Below are positions 1 through 5,467 of a stretch of 6,081 bases of DNA, piece by piece. The notes beneath the pieces are model-generated. The model was not told the DNA's origin and did no database searches. It saw only the letters and a program-made list of their open reading frames with translations. Source of the stretch: RYN-428 sp035648595 (lineage in GTDB: Bacteria; Planctomycetota; Phycisphaerae; Tepidisphaerales; Tepidisphaeraceae); assembly GCA_035648595.1 (NCBI GenBank), contig DASRLH010000080.1:1-6081 (forward strand), in the 5' to 3' direction. Made by a program: the position numbers and the translations under genes. Within the stretch, counting starts at the first letter, position 1. Each line of letters opens with the position of its first letter.

Positions 1-1680
1 GTTGATATCGTCGGTCGCCGTGTAGGTGAATGAATCCTGGCCGGTAAAATTATTATTGGCGGCGTATGTGAAGCTTCCATCGGAGTTGAGGGTGAGCGTG
101 CCGTGGGCCGGATTCGAATGGGAGGCGACCGTGAGCGTCCATCCATTGGGGTCCACGTCATTGGTCAGGACGCCGTCGCCAGCCGAGGCGTTCATCGTTT
201 GGCCGTGGGCGATGGTGTAAACCATCCGGGATTGTCCCCACGGCGGCACGGCCGGGTCGTCGGCCAGGACCAGCGGCAATACGGGCGTCGCGCTTGCGAC
301 CGGCGTCGGGGCGGACTCGCCCCCATCATCCAGGGCACGGACCTCGTAGTAATCGGCGCTCCCGTCGGGCGCGGCGAGGTCGTCGTACGACGTAACATCC
401 GGCGCAACGCTGTCCACCAGCGTGAAGGTGGTTCCGTCAAGGGACCGGTAGATCCCGTATCCGCTTTCAGCCTGCGAATGGTCCGACCATGCCAGAGCGA
501 CTCCGCCGCCGGAAGCAGTGGCAGTTAGATTCGTCGGCGCGGCCGGAAGCGTCATTTCGAAAGCGGGGCTGGCAAATCCTGACGATGCCGACCCGGTGGA
601 ACTAAGACCCGTTGGGTCAGGAGCGATCGCGCAGACTTCGTACGCCTCCTGTGTGGCTTCGGTCAAAGTTGTATCGCTGAATGTTGTCGCATTGCCCGCG
701 AGCGTGGCGGCGAGGGACCAGTTAATGCCGTCCGGGGTTTTCCAAACTTGCTCAGCAGTCGCCCCCGCGCTGTTGTCGGTCCAGGCAAGATTGATCTCGG
801 TCGTGGATTGCGCTGTCGCGGTCAGGCCGCTGGGCGGAGCAACGGGCGTTGCGGCGGCCAAGCCCTGAATTTCGCCGGCTGTTAGCGCGGTGTCGTCGAT
901 CCGCACCTCGTCAATGGATCCATCGAACGCGCGAGGGTCGGTGGGGTTTGTCAGGGCATCAGAGCCAATGGTCCAGTCGGCGCTGACTGGCAGTGAGCCA
1001 ACGGTATCGTTCTGGCTGGCGGCGAACTGCCCATCGCGGTAGAGCCGCCATCCAGTGCCGTCGTACTCGCCGGCGAGATGCACCGAGGTTCCCAGGTCGC
1101 CCGCCGGAATCGGGGCGCACGCCCAGTGAACCGTGCCGTCCCACGAGCCCACCTCGTACTGCCCCTTGTCAACACGCAAAAACACCTCGGCATTCGAGGG
1201 GGATGTCGTATAACCATGCGCGATGACATCTTGAATGCCATCGGTGCTCAAAGGCTTTACCCAGGCCGACAGCGTAATTGCGCCTGAAAAGTTCAGCGCG
1301 CTGGGATTGCCCAAATCGGCATAGCCTCCGGTGCCATCGAAGGCCAAATCCGAGCCGGCGCCTCCGTATCCCGGTGCTTCCCAATTTACGCCGGTCTCGG
1401 ACAAATACGCGCTGTTTGCGTTGGCGCTCGAATCGAAAATTACCTGCCCGCTGCCCTCGTCCAGATGGTACGCTGCCACGAGCGACGCGTTCAGTAGCTG
1501 ACGTTGCTCGAGCGCTTCAATCACAGGCGCGCGGTCCTGCGAACCGTAATTGCCGAACGCTCGCGTACGGAGGCAAAAGAGCGATGTTGGCGGGCACGCC
1601 TTAAGAGATGAAATAACATGAAATCCCTTTCCACGAATAGCGCGAGTTGAATCCCATTGCGTCCGAACGTCGGGACGCAT
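1..1680 (-). CDS. LEPR-XLL surface/secreted protein with LamG, two FN3 and a cadherin-like domain (3' end outside window)
   Basis: The minus frame is open from the TGA at 1761-1759 to the left edge, giving 560 codons from the ATG at 1680; the C-terminus lies outside the window. Residues 56-66 read ALEQRQLLNAS, a variant of the planctomycete LEPR-XLL motif near the N-terminus of large exported proteins. A LamG/concanavalin-like jellyroll follows (about 67-272, ending FDGSIDEVRIDDTALTAGEI). Then come two fibronectin type III domains (about 281-380, starting APPSGLTATA, and 381-463, starting APTNLTATAS, with YYEVRAL near the end). A cadherin-like/VCBS-type repeat (about 480-560) has GVLTNDVDPN and LNSDGSFTYA. 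These modules are typical of extracellular adhesion or glycan-binding proteins; the ligand is unknown. The start is uncertain. The 52 residues before the motif look non-native, a GTG at 1524 lies just before the motif, and a better-initiated ATG at 1619 is in another frame. No signal peptide is evident. Confidence 0.85.
   Translation of the reverse strand, partial: MRPDVRTQWDSTRAIRGKGFHVISSLKACPPTSLFCLRTRAFGNYGSQDRAPVIEALEQRQLLNASLVAAYHLDEGSGQVIFDSSANANSAYLSETGVNWEAPGYGGAGSDLAFDGTGGYADLGNPSALNFSGAITLSAWVKPLSTDGIQDVIAHGYTTSPSNAEVFLRVDKGQYEVGSWDGTVHWACAPIPAGDLGTSVHLAGEYDGTGWRLYRDGQFAASQNDTVGSLPVSADWTIGSDALTNPTDPRAFDGSIDEVRIDDTALTAGEIQGLAAATPVAPPSGLTATAQSTTEINLAWTDNSAGATAEQVWKTPDGINWSLAATLAGNATTFSDTTLTEATQEAYEVCAIAPDPTGLSSTGSASSGFASPAFEMTLPAAPTNLTATASGGGVALAWSDHSQAESGYGIYRSLDGTTFTLVDSVAPDVTSYDDLAAPDGSADYYEVRALDDGGESAPTPVASATPVLPLVLADDPAVPPWGQSRMVYTIAHGQTMNASAGDGVLTNDVDPNGWTLTVASHSNPAHGTLTLNSDGSFTYAANNNFTGQDSFTYTATDDIN
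1521..1619 (-). other. Short overlapping ORF, possible frame-displaced N-terminus of the LEPR-XLL gene
   Basis: An ATG at 1619 opens a 32-codon frame that stops at TGA 1523-1521. It is preceded at five bases by GGAAAGGG, a far better ribosome binding site than the in-frame ATG at 1680 has. The peptide is basic (RRARQHRS near the start, ITVRRTARL at the end), as expected just before a LEPR motif. Its stop overlaps the in-frame GTG at 1524 of the long gene as GTGA. A single -1 shift there would give RRTARL-VIEALEQRQLL, a natural-looking LEPR N-terminus. It could be a real or assembly-derived frameshift, a leader peptide with coupled restart, or chance. Confidence 0.4.
1625..1632 (-). promoter_or_regulatory. 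Ribosome binding site GGAAAGGG before ATG 1619
   Basis: The purine-rich GGAAAGGG on the minus strand sits five bases upstream of the ATG at 1619. It argues that translation of the LEPR-XLL gene begins there, out of frame with the main coding region, and not at ATG 1680. Confidence 0.4.
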
Positions 1681-1722
1681 CGAGATTTCTCGAATGCTTT
1701 CTCGTAACGTATAGGCGACGAC

Positions 1723-1759
1723 TGGCGGTTCGAGGAACCACCAAAATTTATGGAATTTT
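1723..1759. repeat. Two adjacent small inverted repeats upstream of the LEPR-XLL gene
   Basis: GGTTC-GAG-GAACC (1727-1739) is flanked by TGG/CCA arms (1723-1725, 1741-1743) with one mismatch. It is followed immediately by AAAATT-TATGG-AATTTT (1743-1759). They lie between the divergent LEPR-XLL gene and the Ffh-like fragment. They could be an operator, part of a 5' leader, or incidental. No clear -35/-10 pair was found near them. Confidence 0.3.
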
Positions 1760-1782
1760 CACAATTGGCGTTCGGATGTTCG

Positions 1783-2035
1783 ATTGGGCATTGCCGTTCG
1801 TTGAGGCGAGCTGGCGTCGGTTCATCGCGTCCGATCGACCAAGCAGTTCGAGATGAGCCGCGAAACGATGAAAGCCGTTGGCGGCATGGGAATCAAAGGC
1901 AAGTTCGGAATGATGAAACAACTCATGAGCGGCAACCTCGCGGGCCTGGGAATGCCCGGCGGGCCGCAACTCAAGATGAAAAAGTCGGGGTTTATGGAGA
2001 AGAAGGACCGGAATAAAAAGAAAAAAAGTCGGTGA
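1783..2035 (+). pseudogene. Fragment resembling the C-terminal tail of signal recognition particle GTPase Ffh
   Basis: An intact 60-codon frame runs from ATG 1853 to TGA 2035. It is Met-, Gly- and Lys-rich (KAVGGMGIKGKFGMMKQLMS) and ends in a lysine-rich tail (KKDRNKKKKSR). This is the composition of the end of the Ffh M domain, which binds signal sequences and 4.5S RNA. Upstream in the same frame the codons read KQFEMSRETMK, matching the conserved KQF segment of Ffh. Further upstream in a different frame, from 1783, IGHCRSLRRAG loosely resembles the Ffh I-x-x-SRR-x-R-x-A helix, so an indel near 1836-1843 is likely. The N and G GTPase domains (about 400 residues) are absent, because the divergent LEPR-XLL gene occupies that side. 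There is no good ribosome binding site at 1853. I read it as a decayed or translocated 3' end of ffh; a small stand-alone basic protein is the alternative. Confidence 0.5.
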
Positions 2036-2044
2036 ACCCGCCTG

Positions 2045-2067
2045 AACCATAATCATGGGAAATGGTT
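2045..2067. repeat. Inverted repeat AACCAT...ATGGTT after the Ffh-like fragment
   Basis: AACCAT (2045-2050) and ATGGTT (2062-2067) are perfect 6-bp inverted arms around an 11-base spacer that can itself form CCAT/ATGG. It follows the stop at 2035 by 9 bases, where the terminator of the original ffh might have been. There is no T-run, so termination is doubtful. Confidence 0.25.
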
Positions 2068-2205
2068 GTGTGCTTTGAGCATCTCCGCCAACTCCATGTG
2101 CATTCTCGACCTTCCTCGCGTATGATGGTCCACTGGCATCATCAAACAGGAACAAGCGAACCAAAGCGTACGGCGTGAGCCGGGCGCGCGACCAGGGAGC
2201 AGCTC

Positions 2206-2544
2206 ATGCAGATGATTGAGGCGGTCATCAAGCCGCACAAGCTCGACGCCGTCAAAGGCGCGCTGGCGAAGATCGGGATTCTGGGCGTCACGGCGATCGA
2301 ATGCAAGGGGTTTGGCCGGCAGATGGGCCACACCGAGCGCTATCGGGGGGCGAAGATGGACGTGGGGTTCGTGCCCAAGGTGATGCTCAAGCTGTGCGTG
2401 AAGCAGGAGGACGCCGACAAGGCGATTGCCGCCATCTCCGAGGCCGCCCGCACCGGAGAAGTCGGCGACGGCAAAATCTTCCTATACCCCGTCCAACATG
2501 TCGTCCGCATCCGCACCGGAGAAACCAACGAACAGGCGCTTTAG
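2206..2544 (+). CDS. glnB: Nitrogen regulatory PII protein (GlnB/GlnK family)
   Basis: This 112-residue protein has the length of E. coli GlnB and aligns to it without gaps. PII is a trimeric cytosolic sensor that binds ATP/ADP and 2-oxoglutarate and controls nitrogen-assimilation targets (glutamine synthetase adenylylation, AmtB, NAGK). The N-terminal strand reads IEAVIKPHKLD. The T-loop (residues 36-55) begins KGFGRQMGHTERYRGAK and retains Gln39 and Lys58, which contact 2-oxoglutarate. The B-loop is TGEVGDGK (83-90), and the C-terminal nucleotide segment has R101 and R103 in RIRTGE. Position 51, the uridylylated Tyr of proteobacterial PII, is Met; position 49, the phosphorylated Ser of cyanobacteria, is Ala; Tyr46 is kept. 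AGGGAG (2194-2199), six bases upstream, supports ATG 2206 over the ATG at 2212. No amt, glnA or glnD lies beside it, and no sigma-54 promoter is visible upstream, so the choice between glnB and glnK is open. Confidence 0.96.
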   Translation: MQMIEAVIKPHKLDAVKGALAKIGILGVTAIECKGFGRQMGHTERYRGAKMDVGFVPKVMLKLCVKQEDADKAIAAISEAARTGEVGDGKIFLYPVQHVVRIRTGETNEQAL

Positions 2545-2593
2545 CGCGCCAATTCAACCCCGCGTAGACCGCGCCCGCAACCCAAGTGGAGTT

Positions 2594-2638
2594 GAAAATC
2601 CGAAATCCGAAGCACGAAATCCGAAACAAATCCAAATG
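2594..2638. repeat. AAATCCGAA-type dispersed short repeat
   Basis: A tract of short direct repeats lies between glnB and the glycosyltransferase gene. GAAATCCGAA occurs exactly at 2602-2611 and 2616-2625, with partial copies AAAATCCG before and CAAATCCAAA after, separated by GCAC. The tract is AT-richer than its surroundings. Similar AAATCCGAAGCACGAAATCC tracts are, as I recall, scattered between genes in many planctomycete and related genomes, where they generate spurious peptides such as SDFVLRISDF. Only the local repeat is directly visible here. Confidence 0.6.
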
Positions 2639-2678
2639 AAGAAAGCAACTTCCCGCCCCGTTCTAAACGTGTTAGCTT

Positions 2679-2704
2679 TCTATCCCGAAGTAGATAGGGA
2701 TAGA
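2679..2704. repeat. Perfect 8-bp inverted repeat upstream of the glycosyltransferase gene
   Basis: TCTATCCC (2679-2686) and GGGATAGA (2697-2704) are perfect inverted arms around a 10-base spacer, ending 20 bases before the ATG at 2725. The position suits an operator or a 5' leader hairpin that could affect initiation of the glycosyltransferase-deacetylase operon, whose own ribosome binding site is weak. Termination of glnB transcription is less likely, because no T-run follows. Confidence 0.35.
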
Positions 2705-2724
2705 CCTTCGAGAATCCGGCGTTT

Positions 2725-3687
2725 ATGTCGCACAGTCCAGCCGTTTCCATCCTCCTGCCCGTGGCCCACGAACGCGAATATCTCGCGGCGGCCGCCCAGA
2801 GCGTGTTGCGGCAGACGTTGGGCGATCTGGAGCTGATCCTCATTGATGATGCCGGCCGCACTGATGAGTTGAAGGATATCGCCGCGGGCTGGAACGATGG
2901 CCGGGTGCGCGTGGTGGCTTGCTCGGGCAAGGGGATAGCGGATGCGCTGAACACGGGATTGTCCGCCGCTTCGGGGAGCATCTGGTGCCGATGCGATGCT
3001 GATGATTTATATCCGCCGGATCGGCTGGCCCGGCAGGTTCAGTTTCTTGCCGGCCATCCTGAATACGGGGCCGTCAGCGGCAGCATGTGGGCGATGACGC
3101 CGGCGGGTAAGTTCCTGGCCGACATGAATGGGGACCTGGGCACGCAGGATATTACCGATGAACTCCGCGGCGGCGTCGCGCGCGGCAGCCTGTGCACATG
3201 GGCGGTGCGCATGGATTTGATGCGATCGGTCGGCGAGTTTCGCAGATACTTCATCACCGCCGAGGACATCGATTTGCAATTCCGAATTGCGGAGCGATCG
3301 CGCATCTTTTACGACGCGCATCTGGCGTACCATTACCGCCTGCACGATACCTCGACCACGCATACGCAACCCAACGTCCGGCGGATATTCTTCGATGGAA
3401 TCGCGCGCGAGTTTCAGCGGCAACGTCTTGCGACCGGCGCCGACGATCTCGATCGCGGCTGCCCGCCCGAGCCGCCGCCGGCGGATGCCGGGGTCCACAC
3501 GGCTTCGTCAAATACACAATTGATTTTGATGGGCGCCTCATGGGAAAAACACCGCCAGGGCCGCAAGGGGCAGGCCCTGCAATTGGGCTGGCAGGCTTGC
3601 CGGCTTGGGCCCAGGAGCCTCGCCGCATGGCGCAGCCTGGGGGCGCTGGCGATTAAGCGGGCGGGAAGCGGAACCGTCACGCCATGA
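2725..3687 (+). CDS. Glycosyltransferase family 2 (GT-A fold)
   Basis: This 320-residue cytosolic or membrane-peripheral enzyme is predicted to transfer a sugar from a nucleotide donor. The N-terminus VSILLPVAHEREYLAAAAQS (7-26), with SVLRQTL and LILIDDAG (38-44), is the classic GT2 nucleotide-binding start. RCDADDLYPPDRL contains the metal-binding DxD (D91-A-D93, plus D94). TAEDIDLQFRI (178-188) carries the E180-D181 pair at the usual catalytic-base position. YHYRLHDTSTT is typical of the end of the GT-A core. Residues from about 235 form a Pro-rich linker and a basic helical tail with no transmembrane segment evident. The acceptor and donor cannot be read from the sequence. The stop overlaps the next gene as ATGA, so the deacetylase is probably translationally coupled and acts on the same glycan or glycolipid. 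Only a weak GAGA lies upstream of ATG 2725. Confidence 0.93.
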   Translation: MSHSPAVSILLPVAHEREYLAAAAQSVLRQTLGDLELILIDDAGRTDELKDIAAGWNDGRVRVVACSGKGIADALNTGLSAASGSIWCRCDADDLYPPDRLARQVQFLAGHPEYGAVSGSMWAMTPAGKFLADMNGDLGTQDITDELRGGVARGSLCTWAVRMDLMRSVGEFRRYFITAEDIDLQFRIAERSRIFYDAHLAYHYRLHDTSTTHTQPNVRRIFFDGIAREFQRQRLATGADDLDRGCPPEPPPADAGVHTASSNTQLILMGASWEKHRQGRKGQALQLGWQACRLGPRSLAAWRSLGALAIKRAGSGTVTP

Positions 3688-4535
3688 CCCCTTCCCCTCC
3701 CGCCCCGGTTTTCAGCAGCACAAGCGCGGGCCCATCGGTCCGTTCGCCGCGCCGGTCCATCGGCGGCGCCATCGTCCGGCGGTTACGGCGCATTCTGCGC
3801 CCCCTGCTGATCCCGTTGCGCGATTGGCAGGCGCCGCGGCTTCATCATTGGATGATGCACGAAGCCAGTTTGCCGATGACGCTTTCGCACAAAAGCGCAC
3901 TGATTGTCGCGCCCCACCACGATGACGAGACGTTCGGCTGCGGCGGCCTGATCGCCCTCAAACGACAAGCCGGCGTGGAGGTGCGCATCGTCATTGTCAC
4001 CGATGGCCGCCAGTCGCATAGCCACATCGAAGGACTGGATGGCGACCAACTGATGCGAACGCGAAAGGATGAGGCGTTGCGAGCGGCGGCGTTGCTGGGC
4101 GTCTCGCCGCGGGATGTCCTTTTTCTCGACCTGCCGGATCAGGGTCTCACGCATCTGGAGGAAAGCCTCCGACGGCGAGGTATTTTACAGATTGCCGAAT
4201 TGCTGCGCGCTTTTGATCCGGGCGAGTTGTACATGAATCATCCGCTGGACTGTCATCCAGATCATGAGGCCGTCTATCGGCTGATTGACGCCGCGAGCGC
4301 CCAAGCCGGCGTCGCGCCCGATGTGTATTGCTATCCGATCTGGCTGCTCTGGAAAGGCGAGTTTCGCCTGTCACTTCATCCCAGCGAACTTGCCGGCGCA
4401 TTGCGGCTGGACGTGCGGTCGGTGCAAGCGGTTAAGGATCAGGCGATCGGGGTCTACATCTCTCAGATGCCGGTGCTGCCCAAGGGGTTTGTGAATCAGT
4501 TTCAGCAGGGGTACGAGGTTTTTTTCAGGAAATAA
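3684..4535 (+). CDS. PIG-L/LmbE family deacetylase
   Basis: This 283-residue, zinc-dependent de-N-acetylase family member belongs with GlcNAc-PI deacetylase PIG-L, MshB and BshB. The signature IVAPHHDDETFGCGG (74-88) is the family's HPDDE motif with Pro replaced by His. H78 and D81 would bind zinc and D80 would be the base. The second motif, DCHPDHEAVY (189-198), supplies the third ligand, H194 by analogy with MshB. RTRKDEALRAAALLGV (125-140) is the usual R-x2-E-x2-A-x3-LG segment. An N-terminal extension of about 70 residues precedes the fold. It is Ser/Pro-rich and then strongly basic (VRRLRRILRPLLIPLRDW), which could bind a membrane surface. The ATG overlaps the TGA of the glycosyltransferase by four bases. 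The pairing recalls MshA/MshB, BshA/BshB and PIG-A/PIG-L, in which a sugar is attached and then deacetylated. The substrate is not known, and polysaccharide or glycolipid modification is equally possible. Confidence 0.93.
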   Translation: MTPSPPAPVFSSTSAGPSVRSPRRSIGGAIVRRLRRILRPLLIPLRDWQAPRLHHWMMHEASLPMTLSHKSALIVAPHHDDETFGCGGLIALKRQAGVEVRIVIVTDGRQSHSHIEGLDGDQLMRTRKDEALRAAALLGVSPRDVLFLDLPDQGLTHLEESLRRRGILQIAELLRAFDPGELYMNHPLDCHPDHEAVYRLIDAASAQAGVAPDVYCYPIWLLWKGEFRLSLHPSELAGALRLDVRSVQAVKDQAIGVYISQMPVLPKGFVNQFQQGYEVFFRK

Positions 4536-4536
4536 G

Positions 4537-4569
4537 CGGCCGGCGACACGCTCCGCGTGTCACCGGCCG
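4537..4569 (+). terminator. GC-rich hairpin after the glycosyltransferase-deacetylase operon
   Basis: CGGCCGG-C-GACACGC (4537-4551), loop TCC, and GCGTGTC-A-CCGGCCG (4555-4569) form 14 base pairs with one C/A mismatch. It begins one base after the TAA at 4533-4535. No T-run follows on the plus strand, so it may act as a transcription barrier or an mRNA 3'-end stabiliser, or need Rho. Confidence 0.6.
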
Positions 4570-4609
4570 GCATCCATGACGGATGAAACTGACTATTGCG
4601 AAGCAGGGA

Positions 4610-4629
4610 AAGCGGCGAGGACGCCGTTT
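4610..4629 (-). terminator. Hairpin after the cobalamin-domain gene
   Basis: AAGCGGCG (4610-4617), loop AGGA, and CGCCGTTT (4622-4629) form an 8-bp stem with one G-T pair. It lies 25 bases past the end of the minus-strand gene. On that strand the stem is followed by the weak pyrimidine tail TCCCTGC. It is probably the terminator on this side of the convergent gap. Confidence 0.4.
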
Positions 4630-4654
4630 CTACAGACAGCGAACCGCCCGTGCC

Positions 4655-5431
4655 TCATCCCGCCTGTGCGATGGCGACTTCGCTGTCACGGCTGATCTGC
4701 TGCTTGCGGGCCTCGGCCTTGCGGATTCGGCGTGTGCGGCCGACGGTCTGCTGATCCACGGTCGCCTTGCGGTTGGGATGCTCGTTGGCTACCTGCACCG
4801 CGTCAGCGGCATCCGGGGCATATAGGTCGGCGCCGATTTCCTCGGACAATCCCTCGGCACGCTTGTAGATGCCGCCGCAGCACATGATCTGCATCTCCGG
4901 GCAACTATTCACTTCGCGGAGATAGTCGATGAGTTTTCGGACGGCAGGCACGCCGGTGGGGAGGGTGCCGAACAGCACGAGCAGGTCGGGCCGCAGGTCG
5001 CCGATGAGTTTGAGGACTTCGTCTTCGGGCACCCCCCCGCCGGCGAAGCGCACGTTGTAGCCGTCGGCTTCAAACAGGTCGGCGCAGATTTGGCCGCCCA
5101 GTTCCTCGGGTTCATCGTTGCCGCAGAAGATCAGCACCTTTTTGCCATTGGGCGATTGGCGCTCCAGGCGGGAGCAAAGCTGGTCGGTGAGCGTGCGATT
5201 CAGCCGGGTGGCCATGTTCAGGCTGGAGATGCTGATGCGGTCTTCGCGGTAAAGCGATTGCAGCAATTCCATCGTCGGCCAGACCAATTTGGTCAACAAG
5301 GTATGCGCGCTCAATCCGCCGGCAAGGGCGGCATCAATGAGTTTGCGGCAGTTTTCGCGGTCGCCGGTCAAAAGCGGCTCGATGTACAGGCCCGAAAGAT
5401 TCACGATCGGATCGGTGCTTACAGTCGTCAT
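4655..5431 (-). CDS. Stand-alone cobalamin-binding-fold protein lacking the axial histidine
   Basis: 258 residues. A helical cap (B12-binding_2 type, about 16-92, with YREDRISISSLNMATRLNR) precedes a Rossmann-like B12-binding domain (about 97-210, with VLIFCGND, FAGGGVPEDE, LLVLFGTLPTGV, IMCCGGIY and EIGADLYAPDA). This is the arrangement of the CarH and methionine synthase cobalamin modules. The DxHxxG or ExHxxG loop instead reads NDEPEELGG (105-113), with Glu109 where the cobalt-ligating His is expected. In the cap, the CarH W-x9-EH motif is replaced by Tyr61...Leu71-Asn72. There is no MerR helix-turn-helix and no methyltransferase domain. A charged tail (about 215-258) contains RTRRIRKAEARKQQ. 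It may be a regulatory or sensor protein binding cobalamin base-off, another ligand, or none. The start is ATG 5431 with GGAG nine bases upstream; the frame extends only to a TTG at 5467, next to a stop. Confidence 0.88.
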   Translation of the reverse strand: MTTVSTDPIVNLSGLYIEPLLTGDRENCRKLIDAALAGGLSAHTLLTKLVWPTMELLQSLYREDRISISSLNMATRLNRTLTDQLCSRLERQSPNGKKVLIFCGNDEPEELGGQICADLFEADGYNVRFAGGGVPEDEVLKLIGDLRPDLLVLFGTLPTGVPAVRKLIDYLREVNSCPEMQIMCCGGIYKRAEGLSEEIGADLYAPDAADAVQVANEHPNRKATVDQQTVGRTRRIRKAEARKQQISRDSEVAIAQAG

Positions 5432-5440
5432 GGATGCGTT

Positions 5441-5444
5441 CTCC
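5441..5444 (-). promoter_or_regulatory. Ribosome binding site GGAG of the cobalamin-domain gene
   Basis: GGAG on the minus strand lies nine bases before ATG 5431 and decides for this start over the upstream TTG at 5467, which directly follows a TAG and has no such site. Confidence 0.5.
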
Positions 5445-5467
5445 GTGGCAGGGCCGATAAAATCCAA

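Noticed and set aside
192..868. Plus- and minus-strand ORFs of 80-140 codons within 1-1600
   Set aside because: They are shadows of the LEPR-XLL gene. Only the minus frame with codon starts at positions divisible by three gives continuous LamG, FN3 and cadherin-like domains.
1723..1743. Possible tRNA 3' end (GGTTCGAGG...ACCACCA)
   Set aside because: It looks like a T-loop plus CCA, but the flanks of TTCGAGG do not pair as a T-stem, and no acceptor, D or anticodon arm lies upstream.
2098..2126. Promoter for glnB with TATGAT at 2121-2126
   Set aside because: The -10 is acceptable, but the hexamer 17 bases upstream (GTGCAT) is a poor -35. No sigma-54 type GG-N10-GC element was seen either.
2594..2638. 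CRISPR array
   Set aside because: The repeat units are only about 10 bases long, and the spacers are too short and partly identical.
2541..2981. 146-codon minus-strand ORF across the glnB-glycosyltransferase gap
   Set aside because: It overlaps the start of the glycosyltransferase on the opposite strand, and its FGFVSDFVLRISDF stretch is the translation of the short repeat tract.
5432..5467. TTG at 5467 as start of the cobalamin-domain gene
   Set aside because: It directly follows an in-frame TAG and has no ribosome binding site. ATG 5431 has GGAG at nine bases, and the fold begins soon after it.
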